From the NCBI RefSeq assembly GCF_020520425.1, contig NC_079487.1, forward strand, positions 84,201,141 to 84,265,140: a stretch of 64,000 nt of DNA. The letters run 5' to 3'. This stretch comes from Spinacia oleracea. Taxonomy: Eukaryota; Streptophyta; Magnoliopsida; Caryophyllales; Amaranthaceae. The translations under genes were made by a program, and so were the position numbers. This document shows positions 24,704 to 36,197 of the stretch, piece after piece. The first letter of the stretch is position 1, and every line of letters starts with the position of its first letter. The notes under the pieces were generated by a model that was given only the letters and a program-made list of their open reading frames with translations, did not search any database and was not told the origin of the DNA.

Positions 24704-27700
24704 ATGAATCGACAATGGAAAATCGTGGGGGCGTCCCCTTCTCAGCGACACGCTACACCTATTAAGCCCGGGCGTAGTGAAAAATATGTGAGGGTTTCTA
24801 GGTCGTCGTCCAGAAGCGGCGCGTCACCCCTACACCTGGGGGTGGTGTCAAATATGAAAGGGTGCGCTACACTTCCTAGGCCCGGGTGTAGTGGAAAATA
24901 TTCAAGGGTTGCTAGGTCGTCGCCAAGAAGCGGCGCGCCACCCAAGGGTGGTGTTAACTATCTAAGGTTTCATGGTAAGGGCAGGGGTAAGGGTAAGGGT
25001 AGTAGGATGCGTTTTGGGACTTGGAACATTGGTTCTTTGACAGGGAGATTAGTCGAAGTAGTAGAGGTTATGAGAAGGAGAAGAGTTAACATATTATGTT
25101 TGCAGGAGACTAAGTGGGTTGGAAACAAGGCAAGAGAAATATCTCCATGGAGTTATAAGCTTTGGTATTCGGGAAAAACTAGGGGTAGGAATGGGGTAGG
25201 TATCCTTATTGACCGAGAATATATTGATGATGTAGTGGACGTGTCCCGAAAGAGTGATCGAATTATGAGTATTAAGCTTGTGATAGGGGATGAAGTTGTA
25301 ACTATTGTGAGTGCCTATGCACCACAAGCAGGACTAGATACTTCAACTAGACAAAAATTTTGGGAGGGATTAGAAGAAGTGGTGCAATGTGTCCCTAGAA
25401 GTGAGAAACTGATCACTGGTGGGGATCTCAACGGACATGTAGGCTCGAGTCGCGATGGATTTGAAAGCATTCATTGTGATTTTGGGTATGGGGAGCGGAA
25501 TGAAGCGGGAAATGCTATTTTGGATTTTGCATTGGCATATGACTTGGAAATAATGAACACTTGGTTTGAGAAAAGAGACTCTCATCTAGTAACCTATAGG
25601 AGTGGAGATATTACGAGTCAGATTGACTTCTTTTTTGTAAGGAATGCTTTGAGACAGTGCTACACCAATTGTAAGGTGATTCCGGGTGAGAGTACAGCAA
25701 CCCAACATAAGCTTGTGGTCCTTGATTTTCGAGGTAGAAGTTATATAAGGAGGGGAAGATCACTAGTGGAGCCTAGGATCAAGTGGTGGAAACTTCAAGG
25801 GGAGCAACAACGAAAATTCGTGGAAAAGGTGGCTAGTGAAGGTATTTGGATCGGGATATGGATTTGGATATAGACTCATTATGGAAAAGAATGGAGCACA
25901 CCATAAAGGGAGTGGCGAAAGAGGTCCTAGGGGAATCTAAAGGAATCATGCCACCAAGTAAGGACACATCCTGGTGGAATGAATTTGTGCAACAAGCTAT
26001 AAAGAGAAAACGAGAGTGCTATAAAGAGTTGGGAAAATGTAGAAGTGATGAGAACTACGAGAAGTACAAGGAGGCTAAAAGGGAAGCAAAGAAGGCCGTA
26101 AGAGAGGCTAGAGCAAAGGTGAATCAGGATCTTTACGCAAGATTGGATACAAAAGAAGGGGAGAAAGACATCTATAGGCTTGCTCGAATGAGAGATAGAA
26201 AGACGCGAGACATCGGGAGGATTAAATGTGTGAAAGATGTTGATCAAAAAGTTTTGGTGGGATATAAGAAAATCAAGGATATATGGAGGTTCTACTTTGA
26301 TAACCTGTTCAACGGGGATCAAGGAAGAGATATTGGGGATACAAATATCCCTCGAGATATGGTTAACCTAGACTTTATGCGAAGAATTCAAAAGAGAGAA
26401 GTCGAAATGGCACTGAAAAAGATGGGACGCATGAGGGCAGTGGGGCCCGATGGTATACCTATCGAAGTCTGGAGATGCTTGGGAGAGAGAGGGGTTGTAT
26501 GGTTAACAACTCTATTCAACAAGATTTGAGGAAGTAACAGGATGCCATTAGAGTGGAGGAAAAGTACTATCATCCCCTTGTACAAGAATAAGGGTGATGT
26601 CCAGGATTGTGCCAACTACCGAGGAATCAAACTAATGAGTCATACTATGAAACTTTGGGAGCGGATTATTGAGCGAAGATTGAGGAGAACTGTGAAAATT
26701 TCGGAGAAACATTTTGGATTTATGCCTGGGAGATCGACTATGAAGGCCATTCATCTTATAAGGCAGCTAATGGAGAATTATCTGGATAAGAAGAAGGATT
26801 TACATATGGTTTTCATTGATTTGTAGAATGCGTATGATAAGGTACCAAGAGAAATTTTTTGGTGGGCATTAAGTAGGAAAGGCATTCCGAGGAAGTGTAT
26901 TGATATCATCAAGGACATGTATGAGGGAGTTAGTATGAGTCTGAGAACTAGTGTTGGTAAGACCGAAGAATTCCCCATTACGTGCATCAAGGTTCCGCAC
27001 TTAGCCCGTTTCTTTTTGCTATAGTCATGGACGAATTGACGAGGTCAATCCAAGATGGTATACCCTGGTGCATGATGTTTGCAGATGGTATTGTGTTGAT
27101 TGATGAAACAAAAGAAGGAGTGGAAAGTAAGTTGGAGTTATGGAGACAAACTTTGGATTCTCGGGGTTTTAGGCTGAGTACAAACAAGACGGAATATATG
27201 GAGTGTAAGTTTAGTGGAGTCCAAGATAGAGAGACAAGAGCGATTACCTTAGATGGGAAAATTGTTCAAGGCTCTGAAATGTTCCGGCATTTAGGATCTA
27301 TTATCCAAAAGGATGGAGAATTGGATGGCGATATGGCCCATATAATCAAAGCAGGTTGGTTGAAGTGGAAATGTGCCACGGGGTTCCTATGTGATTCAGG
27401 CATGCCCCAAAGATTGAAGGGAAAATTTTACCGCACGGCAATTCGACCGTCTTTGTTATACGACACGGAATGTTGTGCAGTGAAACATTGTCACGTGCAC
27501 AAGATGAATGTGGCGGAGATGCGCATGTTACGTTGGATGTGTGGGCATACAAGAAAGAATCGTTTGAGAAATGAGATTATTAGGAAGAAAGTAGGGGTTG
27601 CACCGAATGAGTTTAAGATGATGGAAAATCGTTTAAGATGGTTTGAACATGTAAGCAGAAGATCAAATGATGCCCCGGTTAGGAGGATAGAAGGGTGGCA

Positions 27701-27851
27701 AAGGGATAGAATTACAAGGGGTAGGGGAGGACGTAAGAAAACTTGGAGGAAGGTGATTGAGCACGATATGAGCTTTCTTGGGATTGAGGAAAATATGGCG
27801 TTGGATAGGACAGAGTGGAGGGAGAGAATATACATTGATGACTTTATTTGA
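24704..27851 (+). pseudogene. RTE LINE endonuclease-reverse transcriptase ORF, inactivated
   Basis: The first frame (24704-25873) holds a basic N-terminus with a repeated segment of about 40 residues, then an AP-type endonuclease: FGTWNIGSLTGR, LCLQETKW, GGDLNGHVG, SQIDFFFVR and TQHKLVVLDF. The reverse transcriptase follows in another frame (25846-26826) with NYRGIKLMSHTMKLWERIIE and GFMPGRSTM, and ends at 26982-27851 with the palm region and the terminal [12 protein letters not shown]...WFEHVSRR. Defects: a frame change near 25850; a TGA at 26527-26529 where the sister copy has TGG; a TAG at 26824-26826; a 7-bp loss near 26975 compared with the copy at 51.8 kb; and FADG instead of FADD at about 27080, a loss of a catalytic Asp. 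The enzyme is therefore dead. Confidence 0.9.
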
Positions 27852-27941
27852 CTTATACAACTTTCATGTTTATGTTCTTTCTATTTTTTATTTTATTTTT
27901 ATTTTTATTTTATTTTATTTTTGAAATTCTTTTAAATTTTT

Positions 27942-29307
27942 GGAAAATTTGTAAAAAATAAGCCAACCTTTGAGCGTTCTTCTAAGAACAATCCCAGTTA
28001 TGAGTATTTTAGAATAATCCAACGTTTAGGGGGTTTCTTCCCAAAATAGTGCATGACCGGTTGGTAACCTGATTAACAAGTCAAAACGACATGTGTCTTA
28101 ATCTAACTGGTCAATATTCTTTTAATTTTTAATTTTTAAGATTTTGATTTTAATTTTAACTTAATTAACAAAAAAATCACTCTCTCTTCCCTCTCCTTTT
28201 CTGACTTCTTTCTCTCTCCTCCTTCTTCACCCTCCTCGATAGCCCATCATCTCCTCCCTCCTTCATAGCCTCCTTCATCTCCTCTCCCATAGTCCCATGA
28301 AAACTCCTTCCTCGTCTTGGTTTATCTTCCACGAGAAAATGGTGGGTTTAAAAATCACCCGTAATCTTCTCTCTCCTCCTTCCATCTCCACCGTTACATC
28401 CACCATCTTCAAATCACCCACTCCCTAAAACTGCCACAATTTAATCCTCCGTTTTCTCCTCCCTCCCTCTCTCACACCAAATCTCCATAATATGGGCTGC
28501 CTATAAGAATCTCAAAAAATGTAATTTCTGTTCAAAATGGAAGAGATGGGGATTTGGGGGGAAATTGATTCGAATTTTGGTGGTTGCAAGTGGTGGCGCA
28601 ATGGGGGTGAGATTGAGACTAGGTGGGGCGACAAATCGAGGAGGGAGTTGGTTGGAGGGGGGGGGTTTAGGTTACGACAAGGGAGGTGGTTGTGCGCGGT
28701 GGGTTCAACGTGGCATGAGAGAGAATGAGAAGCAGGGGAATTGGGGGAAAATTGGTTAATTTTTGGTGGTTGCAGGTGGCGGCGCAACGGGGGTGAGAAA
28801 TTTGGGGCTAGGTGGGGCGGCATATCGAAGAGGGAGTTGGCTGCTGGAGGGTGGTTTTAGGTTGTGGCAAGGGAGGTTGTGGTGGTCGGGTTCAATGTGG
28901 TAGGAGATAGAATGAGAAGCAGAAAGGGGGAGTGGGTGGGTGGTTGCTTGTGATGGCTTCAGTGTTCGGCGTTTGTGGCTGCGGGGTAATTGTTGATGGT
29001 TGCAGGTGGCGATGCAGTGGTGGCTATGGTGGATTCTAGTGAGGAAGAGAGAGATTGTGAAGGGGAAGGAAGAAGGGAAGGGGAGTTTTTTAATACAATA
29101 TAAAAATACATATCCAAACCTATAAGAAAGCGACATGTGGTATTTTTTAATCTTTTTTTAAAAAATTGACCTGCTACTAAGGTTGTAGGTAAAATGACCT
29201 GTTTTGGGAAGAAGCCCCATGAACGTTGGATTATTCATAAAATACTCATAACTGGGATTGTTTTTAGAAGAACGCTCAAAGGTTGGCTTACTTTTTACAA
29301 ATTTTCC
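27942..29307. mobile_element. Mutator-like non-autonomous element with 105-bp terminal inverted repeats
   Basis: The left arm 27942-28046 and right arm 29202-29307 are near-perfect inverse copies (GGAAAATTTGTAAAAA...CTTCCCAAAA), with a handful of mismatches. A 9-bp direct repeat TAAATTTTT (27933-27941 and 29308-29316) flanks them. Long inverted repeats with a 9-bp duplication point to the Mutator superfamily. The interior is unlike the surroundings: a CT-rich block (28180-28470), then G-rich DNA with a duplicated unit of about 185 bp (from 28559 and 28744, sharing TTTTGGTGGTTGCA and GGTGGGGCG). No transposase is present. The GC-rich interior could be captured host DNA (Pack-MULE-like), but I recognise no gene in it. 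Confidence 0.85.
28559..28925 (+). repeat. Two copies of a G-rich unit of about 185 bp inside the Mutator-like element
   Basis: GGGGAAATTGATTCGAATTT at about 28559 and GGGGAAAATTGGTTAATTTT at about 28743 start two related units that share a run through GGTGGTTGCA, GGCGCAA, GGTGGGGCG, CGAGGAGGGAGTTGG and TGAGAGAATGAGAAGCAG-like ends, with moderate divergence. A weaker third echo (GGTTGCAGGTGGCGATGCAGTGG) occurs near 28999. Confidence 0.7.
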
Positions 29308-29577
29308 TAAATTTTTTAAAAATTTAACATGCTATTTTGAAATGTACTTATTTTACTTATTCATTGATTTTAAACTTTACTTATTTTTTATTATCACTTA
29401 CAATATTTCTTCTATAATATACATACATTTTTCTCTTATTTTACTTTCATGGATTCTACTTTCTCTTCCTTGTTTTTTTCTTTTTACTTCCTGCTCCTTT
29501 CTGGTTTGATTGGTGACAATGACGATCTCCTACGACTATTCATGTTAGCCGACCCAAATCATTTTGGGACTAAGGCT

Positions 29578-29612
<35 letters not shown>

Positions 29613-29630
29613 GCAAATGCACGGGTACTA

Positions 29631-30139
29631 TGGTAGTAGCTCAGTAAATATGTCTCCTTTATTTATATATATTGGATTTTCGCTTTCATGTTATTTTTTA
29701 CAAAGCTAATGTTACTTTTTTCATAAAAAACGAACATGACTTTATTTTAACGCGCAAGAGTATCTTCCTCCCGATTCACTCGAGTGTACCTAACAATTTG
29801 CGAGAAAAGAGAAGATGGCATACCGGATAAGCGATGGTGTTTTATGACATCGGTGAAGGAGCAGGAGGAGTCGGCGAGGATAAATCGGGAATTTCCTGAA
29901 AGAGAAAAGTAGTTGGGATATTGAAACGCGCGAGCATGCGAAGGAGGTAATAGTTAACACGCGTGTGGGAGACTGAAGCGTGCTAAGGAGGAATATTGTC
30001 ACGGGTTTAGCATTAGCACATGGGAAGGGAAAGGCCCTTGGAGACTTGGAGTAAGGAGTGTACTAACAGTATAACACTATCCCTGAACCAAAGTCCAAAT
30101 GGACCGAATATAACATGCCTTTTGCCCATAACCTCCCTC
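29631..30139. other. Intergenic DNA, nothing recognised
   Basis: No gene or clear repeat seen. The segment from 29750 to 30070 is less AT-rich and has several CGCG words but no open frame with family features. Confidence 0.5.
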
Positions 30140-30154
30140 TTGTTTCCGAGTATT

Positions 30155-30260
30155 TTTTTTTTTTGGTGCAAATGGGTCATAATGGCGGGGATGAGAATCA
30201 ATCCGAAGATCACCTGAAACCGGGAGGGAAGCTCTAACCAACTGAGCTATCACATACTCT
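30155..30260 (-). mobile_element. Short tRNA-derived SINE
   Basis: Read on the minus strand the element starts near 30260, has an A-box TAGCTCAGTTGG (30249-30238) and a B-box-like GATTGATTC (30203-30195) about 45 bases later, and ends in a poly(A) run (T tract 30153-30164 on the plus strand). It is flanked by TTGTTTCCGAGTATT (30140-30154) and TTGTTCCCGAGTATT (30261-30275), a 15-bp duplication with one mismatch. Short length, internal Pol III promoter boxes, a poly(A) tail and a target duplication together indicate a SINE derived from a tRNA gene. Confidence 0.82.
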
Positions 30261-30360
30261 TTGTTCCCGAGTATTCAAAGTGGCTCATTTGGTAGCGGGT
30301 AATAAATGACCCGAATGAGAATAAATCCAAATGACGGGAGTAGTTGGGTACACCAACATT

Positions 30361-30659
30361 TGTTGAATGAGGTAGTAATGAAGCCCAAATAGAAGGCCCA
30401 ATCGAACAAAGTAGCAGCCAGCAATAGCCAACAAAATCAGCCTAGGATCATGTGATCTTTTGTCATCTAGTGTAGTTGTCTTTTCTAGGAATTAGTGTAA
30501 GCTTCCTATTGGTTGCCTAGTTTACCTAATTTTGGGTGACTCCATATATAAAGGAGCACTTGTATTAAGCAACACACAATTTTCAGAAAATCAAATGAAT
30601 GAAAGAAAATACGGCTGGTTGCTCCATTCCTCTTGCTGATTGAATGCAAAAAGTCTTCA
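30361..30659 (+). repeat. 5' LTR of the outer Copia (299 bp)
   Basis: Starts TGTTGAATGAGG and ends AAAGTCTTCA, and contains a TATA-like CCATATATAAAGG. The partner LTR is 45586-45891. Confidence 0.95.
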
Positions 30660-33600
30660 TGGTATCAGAGCAGGTTCGAATAAATCAGCTCTATTTCTTA
30701 TTTATCTCATTGTTTTCAGCATGATATGTGGAGCAACTAGTATAAAGCTTCAATTTTTTATATAAAGCATTGATTTTTAGAACTGTTAAGAACTTCTGTT
30801 TGCACAATGGTTACAAAAATAGAACCAACTAGTCCCCTATATCTGCATCCATCAGATGGTAGTAATGCTATTGCTGTAGAAAAATTAGTAGGATCAGCTA
30901 ACTTTAGATCTTGGCAAAGAACCATGGAGATTAGTCTAGCATCTAAAAGAAAGTTAGGCTTTGTGACTGGGTTAGTAAAAAGAGATCCTACAGATGAAGT
31001 AAAGCAGGAAGCTTGGGATACGTGCAATAGTATGGTGATATCTTGGATAATGGGAAATGTTTCTGAGTCAATAAAGAAGTCTATCATGTTTGTCAATAGC
31101 TGTGAGCAAATATGGAAACAACTGCAACAGAGATACACTGTGACAAATGGATCCAGAAAATATAAGTTGAACAAGGAAATATATGAAACAAAACAAAAAG
31201 GGAAGCTTATTTCTGATTATTATACTGATCTCAAAGTAATGTGGGAAGAGCTGGAGAATTTGAACTCTCTTCCACCAATTACAAGCCTCACAACAGAGAT
31301 CAATGCCTTTGTACAAGCTCTTCAACAACAACAAGAGGAGCAGAAATTGTTCCAATTTCTGAATGGTGTAGATGAAGTGTTTGGACCTCAAAGAAGTAAC
31401 ATACTGATGATGAGTACCTTGCCTACAGTTGAGATAGCATGCAGCATTTTGCAACAAGAAGAGTCACAGAGAGAAGTCCTAAATCCTGTAGCAATGAGAG
31501 AAGAAACTGATGTAACTGCACTGTTTAGCAAAAGCACAGAGATAAATTGCACAGCTTGTGGTAAAGCAGGACATGTCAAGGAGAAGTGTTGGACAGTAGT
31601 AGGCTATCCTAGCTGGCATCCAAAGGGTCAAGGAGATCAAAAAGGAAAGGCAAAAGCATTTAGTCCATACAACACAAGAGGTGGAAGATGGACAAGAGGT
31701 GCAGGAAGAAATGGAAGAGGAGGAAGAATGGCTGCACAGGCACAAGGGGGGAGTGAATCCAGTTCTCAATCTGTGAATTCACCTTTCTCAGTTCAGCAAC
31801 TTGAAGCTCTCATGAAGATGCTTCCATCTCCTTCACAGAAGAATGACAATGGGGGATCAGCCACAGATGAAGAGTTGGATACAAGCTATGATTGCATGGT
31901 GAGTTGCCATTATGCAGATACAACAAGAAATGAATGGATAATAGATTCAGGAGCATCAGATCATATGACTGGAAGTCATGAAAACTTAACTGAAGCTGTG
32001 AGAATGGGAAATGAGGCACAAATCAACTTACCTACTGGACAGACATCCACAATATCACACAGTGGGGTAGTATGTTTGAGAAACAATATGAAACTCAAGA
32101 ATGTATTGTATGTGCCAGAGTTTAAGCACAATCTGCTCTCAGTTCAGAAATTGGCTCAAGATGATGGATGCAAAGTAGATTTTTACTCTGCTTATTGTGT
32201 GATTCAAGATGTGAGCAGTCAGACAGTGAAAGGAATTGGGAAAGCTGTGAATGGTCTCTATTATTTGGTGAATGAACCTATGGAAACTGTTGTGAGTGAA
32301 CTGAAAAAGAAAGTAAAGGAAGAAAAGAAAGAAAAAAGGAGTGCAAACACAACAGAAATCATGAAGATTCCCTCACTAGTGAGTGAAGCTCCTGTGTTGA
32401 AAGAAACAACTGTGTGGCACCAAAGACTGGGGCATGCTCCAATTGACAAAATTCAGAGAATCAACAATTTGAAAGGGTTCAACAAACTTCAAACTGACAT
32501 TTGTTTGACATGTCCTCTTGCTAAGTTCACTAAGCTTCCTTACACTGTGAGCAAGAATAGGGCAAGGGAAGTGTTTGATCTTGTTCACATTGATATTTGG
32601 GGACCCTACAAGGTCAGTACAAAGGGTAATCACAGATACTTTCTTACTGTTGTGGATGATCACTCAAGAACCACTTGGGTTCATCTACTCAAGTTTAAAT
32701 CAGATGCATTTGAAGCAATTGAAATGTTCTCAAATATGTGCAAGAACCAATTCAGCAAGCAGATAAAGGTGTTAAGATCAGACAATGCCTTGGAATTTGA
32801 TGATGAGAAATGCAGACCTTTCTTCTCCAAACTTGGGATCATACATCAGACATCTTGTGTGAATAGGGCTCAGCAAAATGGAAGAGTGGAAAGAAAACAC
32901 AGAAACATACTGGAAATGGCTAGATCTTTGAGGTTTCAAGCTGGTTTGCCACTGCAATTTTGGGGTGAATGTGTTCTTACAGCAGTATACATCACCAACA
33001 GATTGCCTATACCCCTTCTGAATCACAAGTCACCTTTTGAGGTATTATTCAAAACTAAACCTGAGTATTCTCATATGAAAGTGTTTGGTTGTTTAGCAAT
33101 GGCAAGTAATCCAAGTAGAATAACTGATAAATTTAGTGAAAGAGGTGTACCATGTGTCTTTCTTGGATATCCTCATACACAAAAAGGTTACAAACTTCTA
33201 AATTTGCTAACCAGTGTGCAGTTTGTGAGCAGAGATGTCAGATTCTATGAAAACATAATACCTTACAAATGTTTCAAGCCTGATTCTGCACCTTGTCATA
33301 AAAAACCTAGTGATCAAACCCCTCACACTGTCTTTGACAACTGTGAAGACACTGATAGCACAGGTGAAGTAAATGACAGAGAAGAAGAAACTCACCAAGT
33401 TGAACCTGTAGTAGAACCTCAACCTCAAACTATATCACAACCTGATATTAGAAAATCCTCCAGAACCCACAAAACTCCCTCTTGGCACAAAGACTACCAT
33501 ACATCAAACAATGTGTTTGTTTTCCAGCCACACAAAATTCAACAAGCCACCTATACCAATCTCACTTCTAAATTCTTCTGTTTTTTAGCCAAAATCACAG

Positions 33601-33993
33601 CCAACCCTGACCCAGTTCACTTCAAACAAGCCACAAAAAATCCCAATTGGGTGACAGCCATGAATGAAGAGCTTGATGCTCTTGAGGAGAATCAAACCTG
33701 GAAAATCACTGATCTTCCACCTGGAAAGACAGCCATAGGGTCTAAATGGGTGTATAGAACTAAATATGATAAGGATGGAAATCTTGACAAATATAAGTCT
33801 AGACTTGTTGCTCTTGGAAACAGACAGACTTATGGGATTGATTATGAGCAAACTTTTGCACCAGTGGCAAAAATGACTACTGTCATGTCTTTACTTGCTG
33901 TGGCATCTATTGAAAACTGGTATGTGCAACAAATGGATGTTAAAAATGCCTTTTTGCATGGTGATTTACAGGAAAGTGTGTATATGAAGATGC

Positions 33994-35333
33994 TGTTAGG
34001 TTATGATACATATGACATTTACATAGATCATGCGGAAACAACCATTAACCCAGGAAACATATTATTTACACATAATCATATAGCATAATTAGATGCATAC
34101 TCTTTGTTGCGTGCCTTCCCTAGCTGCGCCCGAACCGAACAAGAACAAGTCTTTTAGGACTCCAAGTGTCGTCCCTCCGTAGAAAGTCCACAGCACGTCC
34201 GGATCCGCCTTAAGATTGACCAACTAGAATCGCCCTTAAGGTACTCAGAAAATTCGGCACTTTTGGGGCAAGATGGGTGTTAGAATTTTCTCTCAAAAAC
34301 TCACTTTTGAATACTTTAAAACTTGTGTATAAATTATGACCCCTAGGCCTTTATTTATAGAGTTATGGAAAAGGAATCGTAATCCTAGTAGGATGCGAAT
34401 TAATTGGAATTAGAATTCTACATGAATTCTACTTAATCAATTTATCCAATAGGAATAGACATTTAATCATACACTGACTCTTGCAGATTCAGGAATCTCG
34501 CATGAGCTCAAACTCACACACACACGGCAGCCACAAGGGCTGCCCACGCATGCGAGCAGCAGCCCACGCAGCGCGGCCCACGCATGCGCGGCCTTGTGCG
34601 CGCTGGGCTGTGGCGTGCGTGCTTGCTGGGCGATGGCCTGGCTTCGTGCTGGGCCTTCGTCCGGCAGGCCTCGTCCGATGCTAATTCGTACGATACGCTT
34701 CCGATTAAATTTCCATTTCCGGAATCTATTTCCGATACGAACAATATTTAATATTTCCGATTCCGGAATTAATTTCCGTTTCGAACAAATATTTAATATT
34801 TCCGTTTCCGGAATTATTTTCCGATTCCGGTAATATTTCCGATTCTGACAATATTTCCGTTTCCGGCAATATTTCCGATTCTGGTAATATTTCCATTTCC
34901 AACAATATTTTCCGATACGTACCATGTTTCCGTTTCCGGCAACATCTACGACTTGGATAATATTCATATTTCCGATACGATCCATATTTCCGTTTCCGGC
35001 AATATCATCGTTTCCGGAGTATTCATTTCTTGCCTGTGACGATCTTAGCTCCCACTGAAACCAAGATCCGTCGGTTCCGAATATTCATAGATGGAGTATT
35101 TAATGCCTTTAAATACTTGATCCGTTTACGTACTATTTGTGTGACCCTACGGGTTCAGTCAAGAGTAAGCTGTGGATTAATATCATTAATTCCACTTGAA
35201 CTGAAGCGGCCTCTAGCTAGGCATTCAGCTCACTTGATCTCACTGAATTTATTAACTTGTTAATTAATACTGAACCGCATTTATTAGACTTAACATAGAA
35301 TGCATACTTGGACCAAGGGCATTATTTCCTTCA
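33994..35333 (-). repeat. 3' LTR of Copia B (1340 bp)
   Basis: Left-hand LTR on the plus strand. It begins TGTTAGGTTATG and ends TTATTTCCTTCA. It contains a GC-rich block and a run of TTTCCG-type repeats (about 34700-35010), and appears identical to 43032-44371. Confidence 0.95.
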
Positions 35334-36197
35334 GTCTCCCACTTGTCCTTAGGGACAAGTGTGCATTTCCTAATTCCTTTGTCGCTCGATGCTTGCTCTT
35401 GAACATAAGGTAAGAGTTGTCATCCTTATTATGTCCAGAGGTGTTCCTCGGTTTCAGAGTTCAACTGATCAAATAAACAGATAATCATAGCCTATGATTC
35501 ATCCGAGCACGGCCATGCATTTCACAGTTTCTAGCTCTCCGAGTGGCCTTGTACAACTTTTAAGCATCTCATCCCGATTTATGGGAGGACAATCCCAATC
35601 TTGCGATCTTGAGATTAGACTTCGTTTGATAGGTGATTACCTGAGCGTTGCCTTTATAGCCTCCTTTTACGGTGCGACGGTTGGTCAACGTCAAAGCAAC
35701 CAGTTCTCAAACAAGTAATCTCAAATCACTCAGGTATTGAGGATTTAGTGTCTAATAATTTAATGAAATTTACTTATGACAGATTTTCATCTCTTACAGT
35801 AAAGTTTCATAGGTCTTGTCCGATACTAGTCTTCCCAAAGTAAGTATCTATGCAAATGATTATGACATTGCCATGTCCACATAGTTCAAGAAACAGAACT
35901 ACTAGTCATCTTGCATTCTAATCGTCTAACGTTTTCTATGCGTCCAATTTTATAGAAAACTCCGATTAGGGACCATTTTCAACCTTTGACATTCAAGTTC
36001 ACTTGATAGACATTTCTTAGTCACAGGACTGGTCCTGACAGTCTATCTTGAATATATCGTCAAGTTGAAGGGACTCATCATTTAATAAACCACAAATTAA
36101 ATGGAAAAATGAATTCCTTTCATTTATTGTGAATGATTAACCAATAATGTTTTACAAAGATTTAAACTCTAAAACTTTAAAACATTAAACAGAGACA

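Larger units (their letters stand above)
24570..29612 (+). mobile_element. RTE-clade LINE with an 18-bp target duplication
   Basis: The element is flanked by the direct repeat GCAAATGCACGGGTACTA (24552-24569 and 29613-29630), which places both ends. It begins ACTCTGCCCGTGAGTG, has a GC-rich 5' UTR, an endonuclease-reverse transcriptase ORF (24704-27851) and a 3' UTR ending GGGACTAAGGC plus about 12 TTG units (29578-29613), the microsatellite tail typical of plant RTE. A 1366-bp Mutator-like element is inserted in its 3' region (27942-29307). A shorter relative, opposite in orientation, is at 49542-52305. It entered the 3' hairpin of a Helitron-like element. Confidence 0.93.

Noticed and set aside
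29613-29630. Second Helitron 3' end
   Set aside because: It is the target-site duplication made by the RTE LINE, not an independent Helitron terminus.
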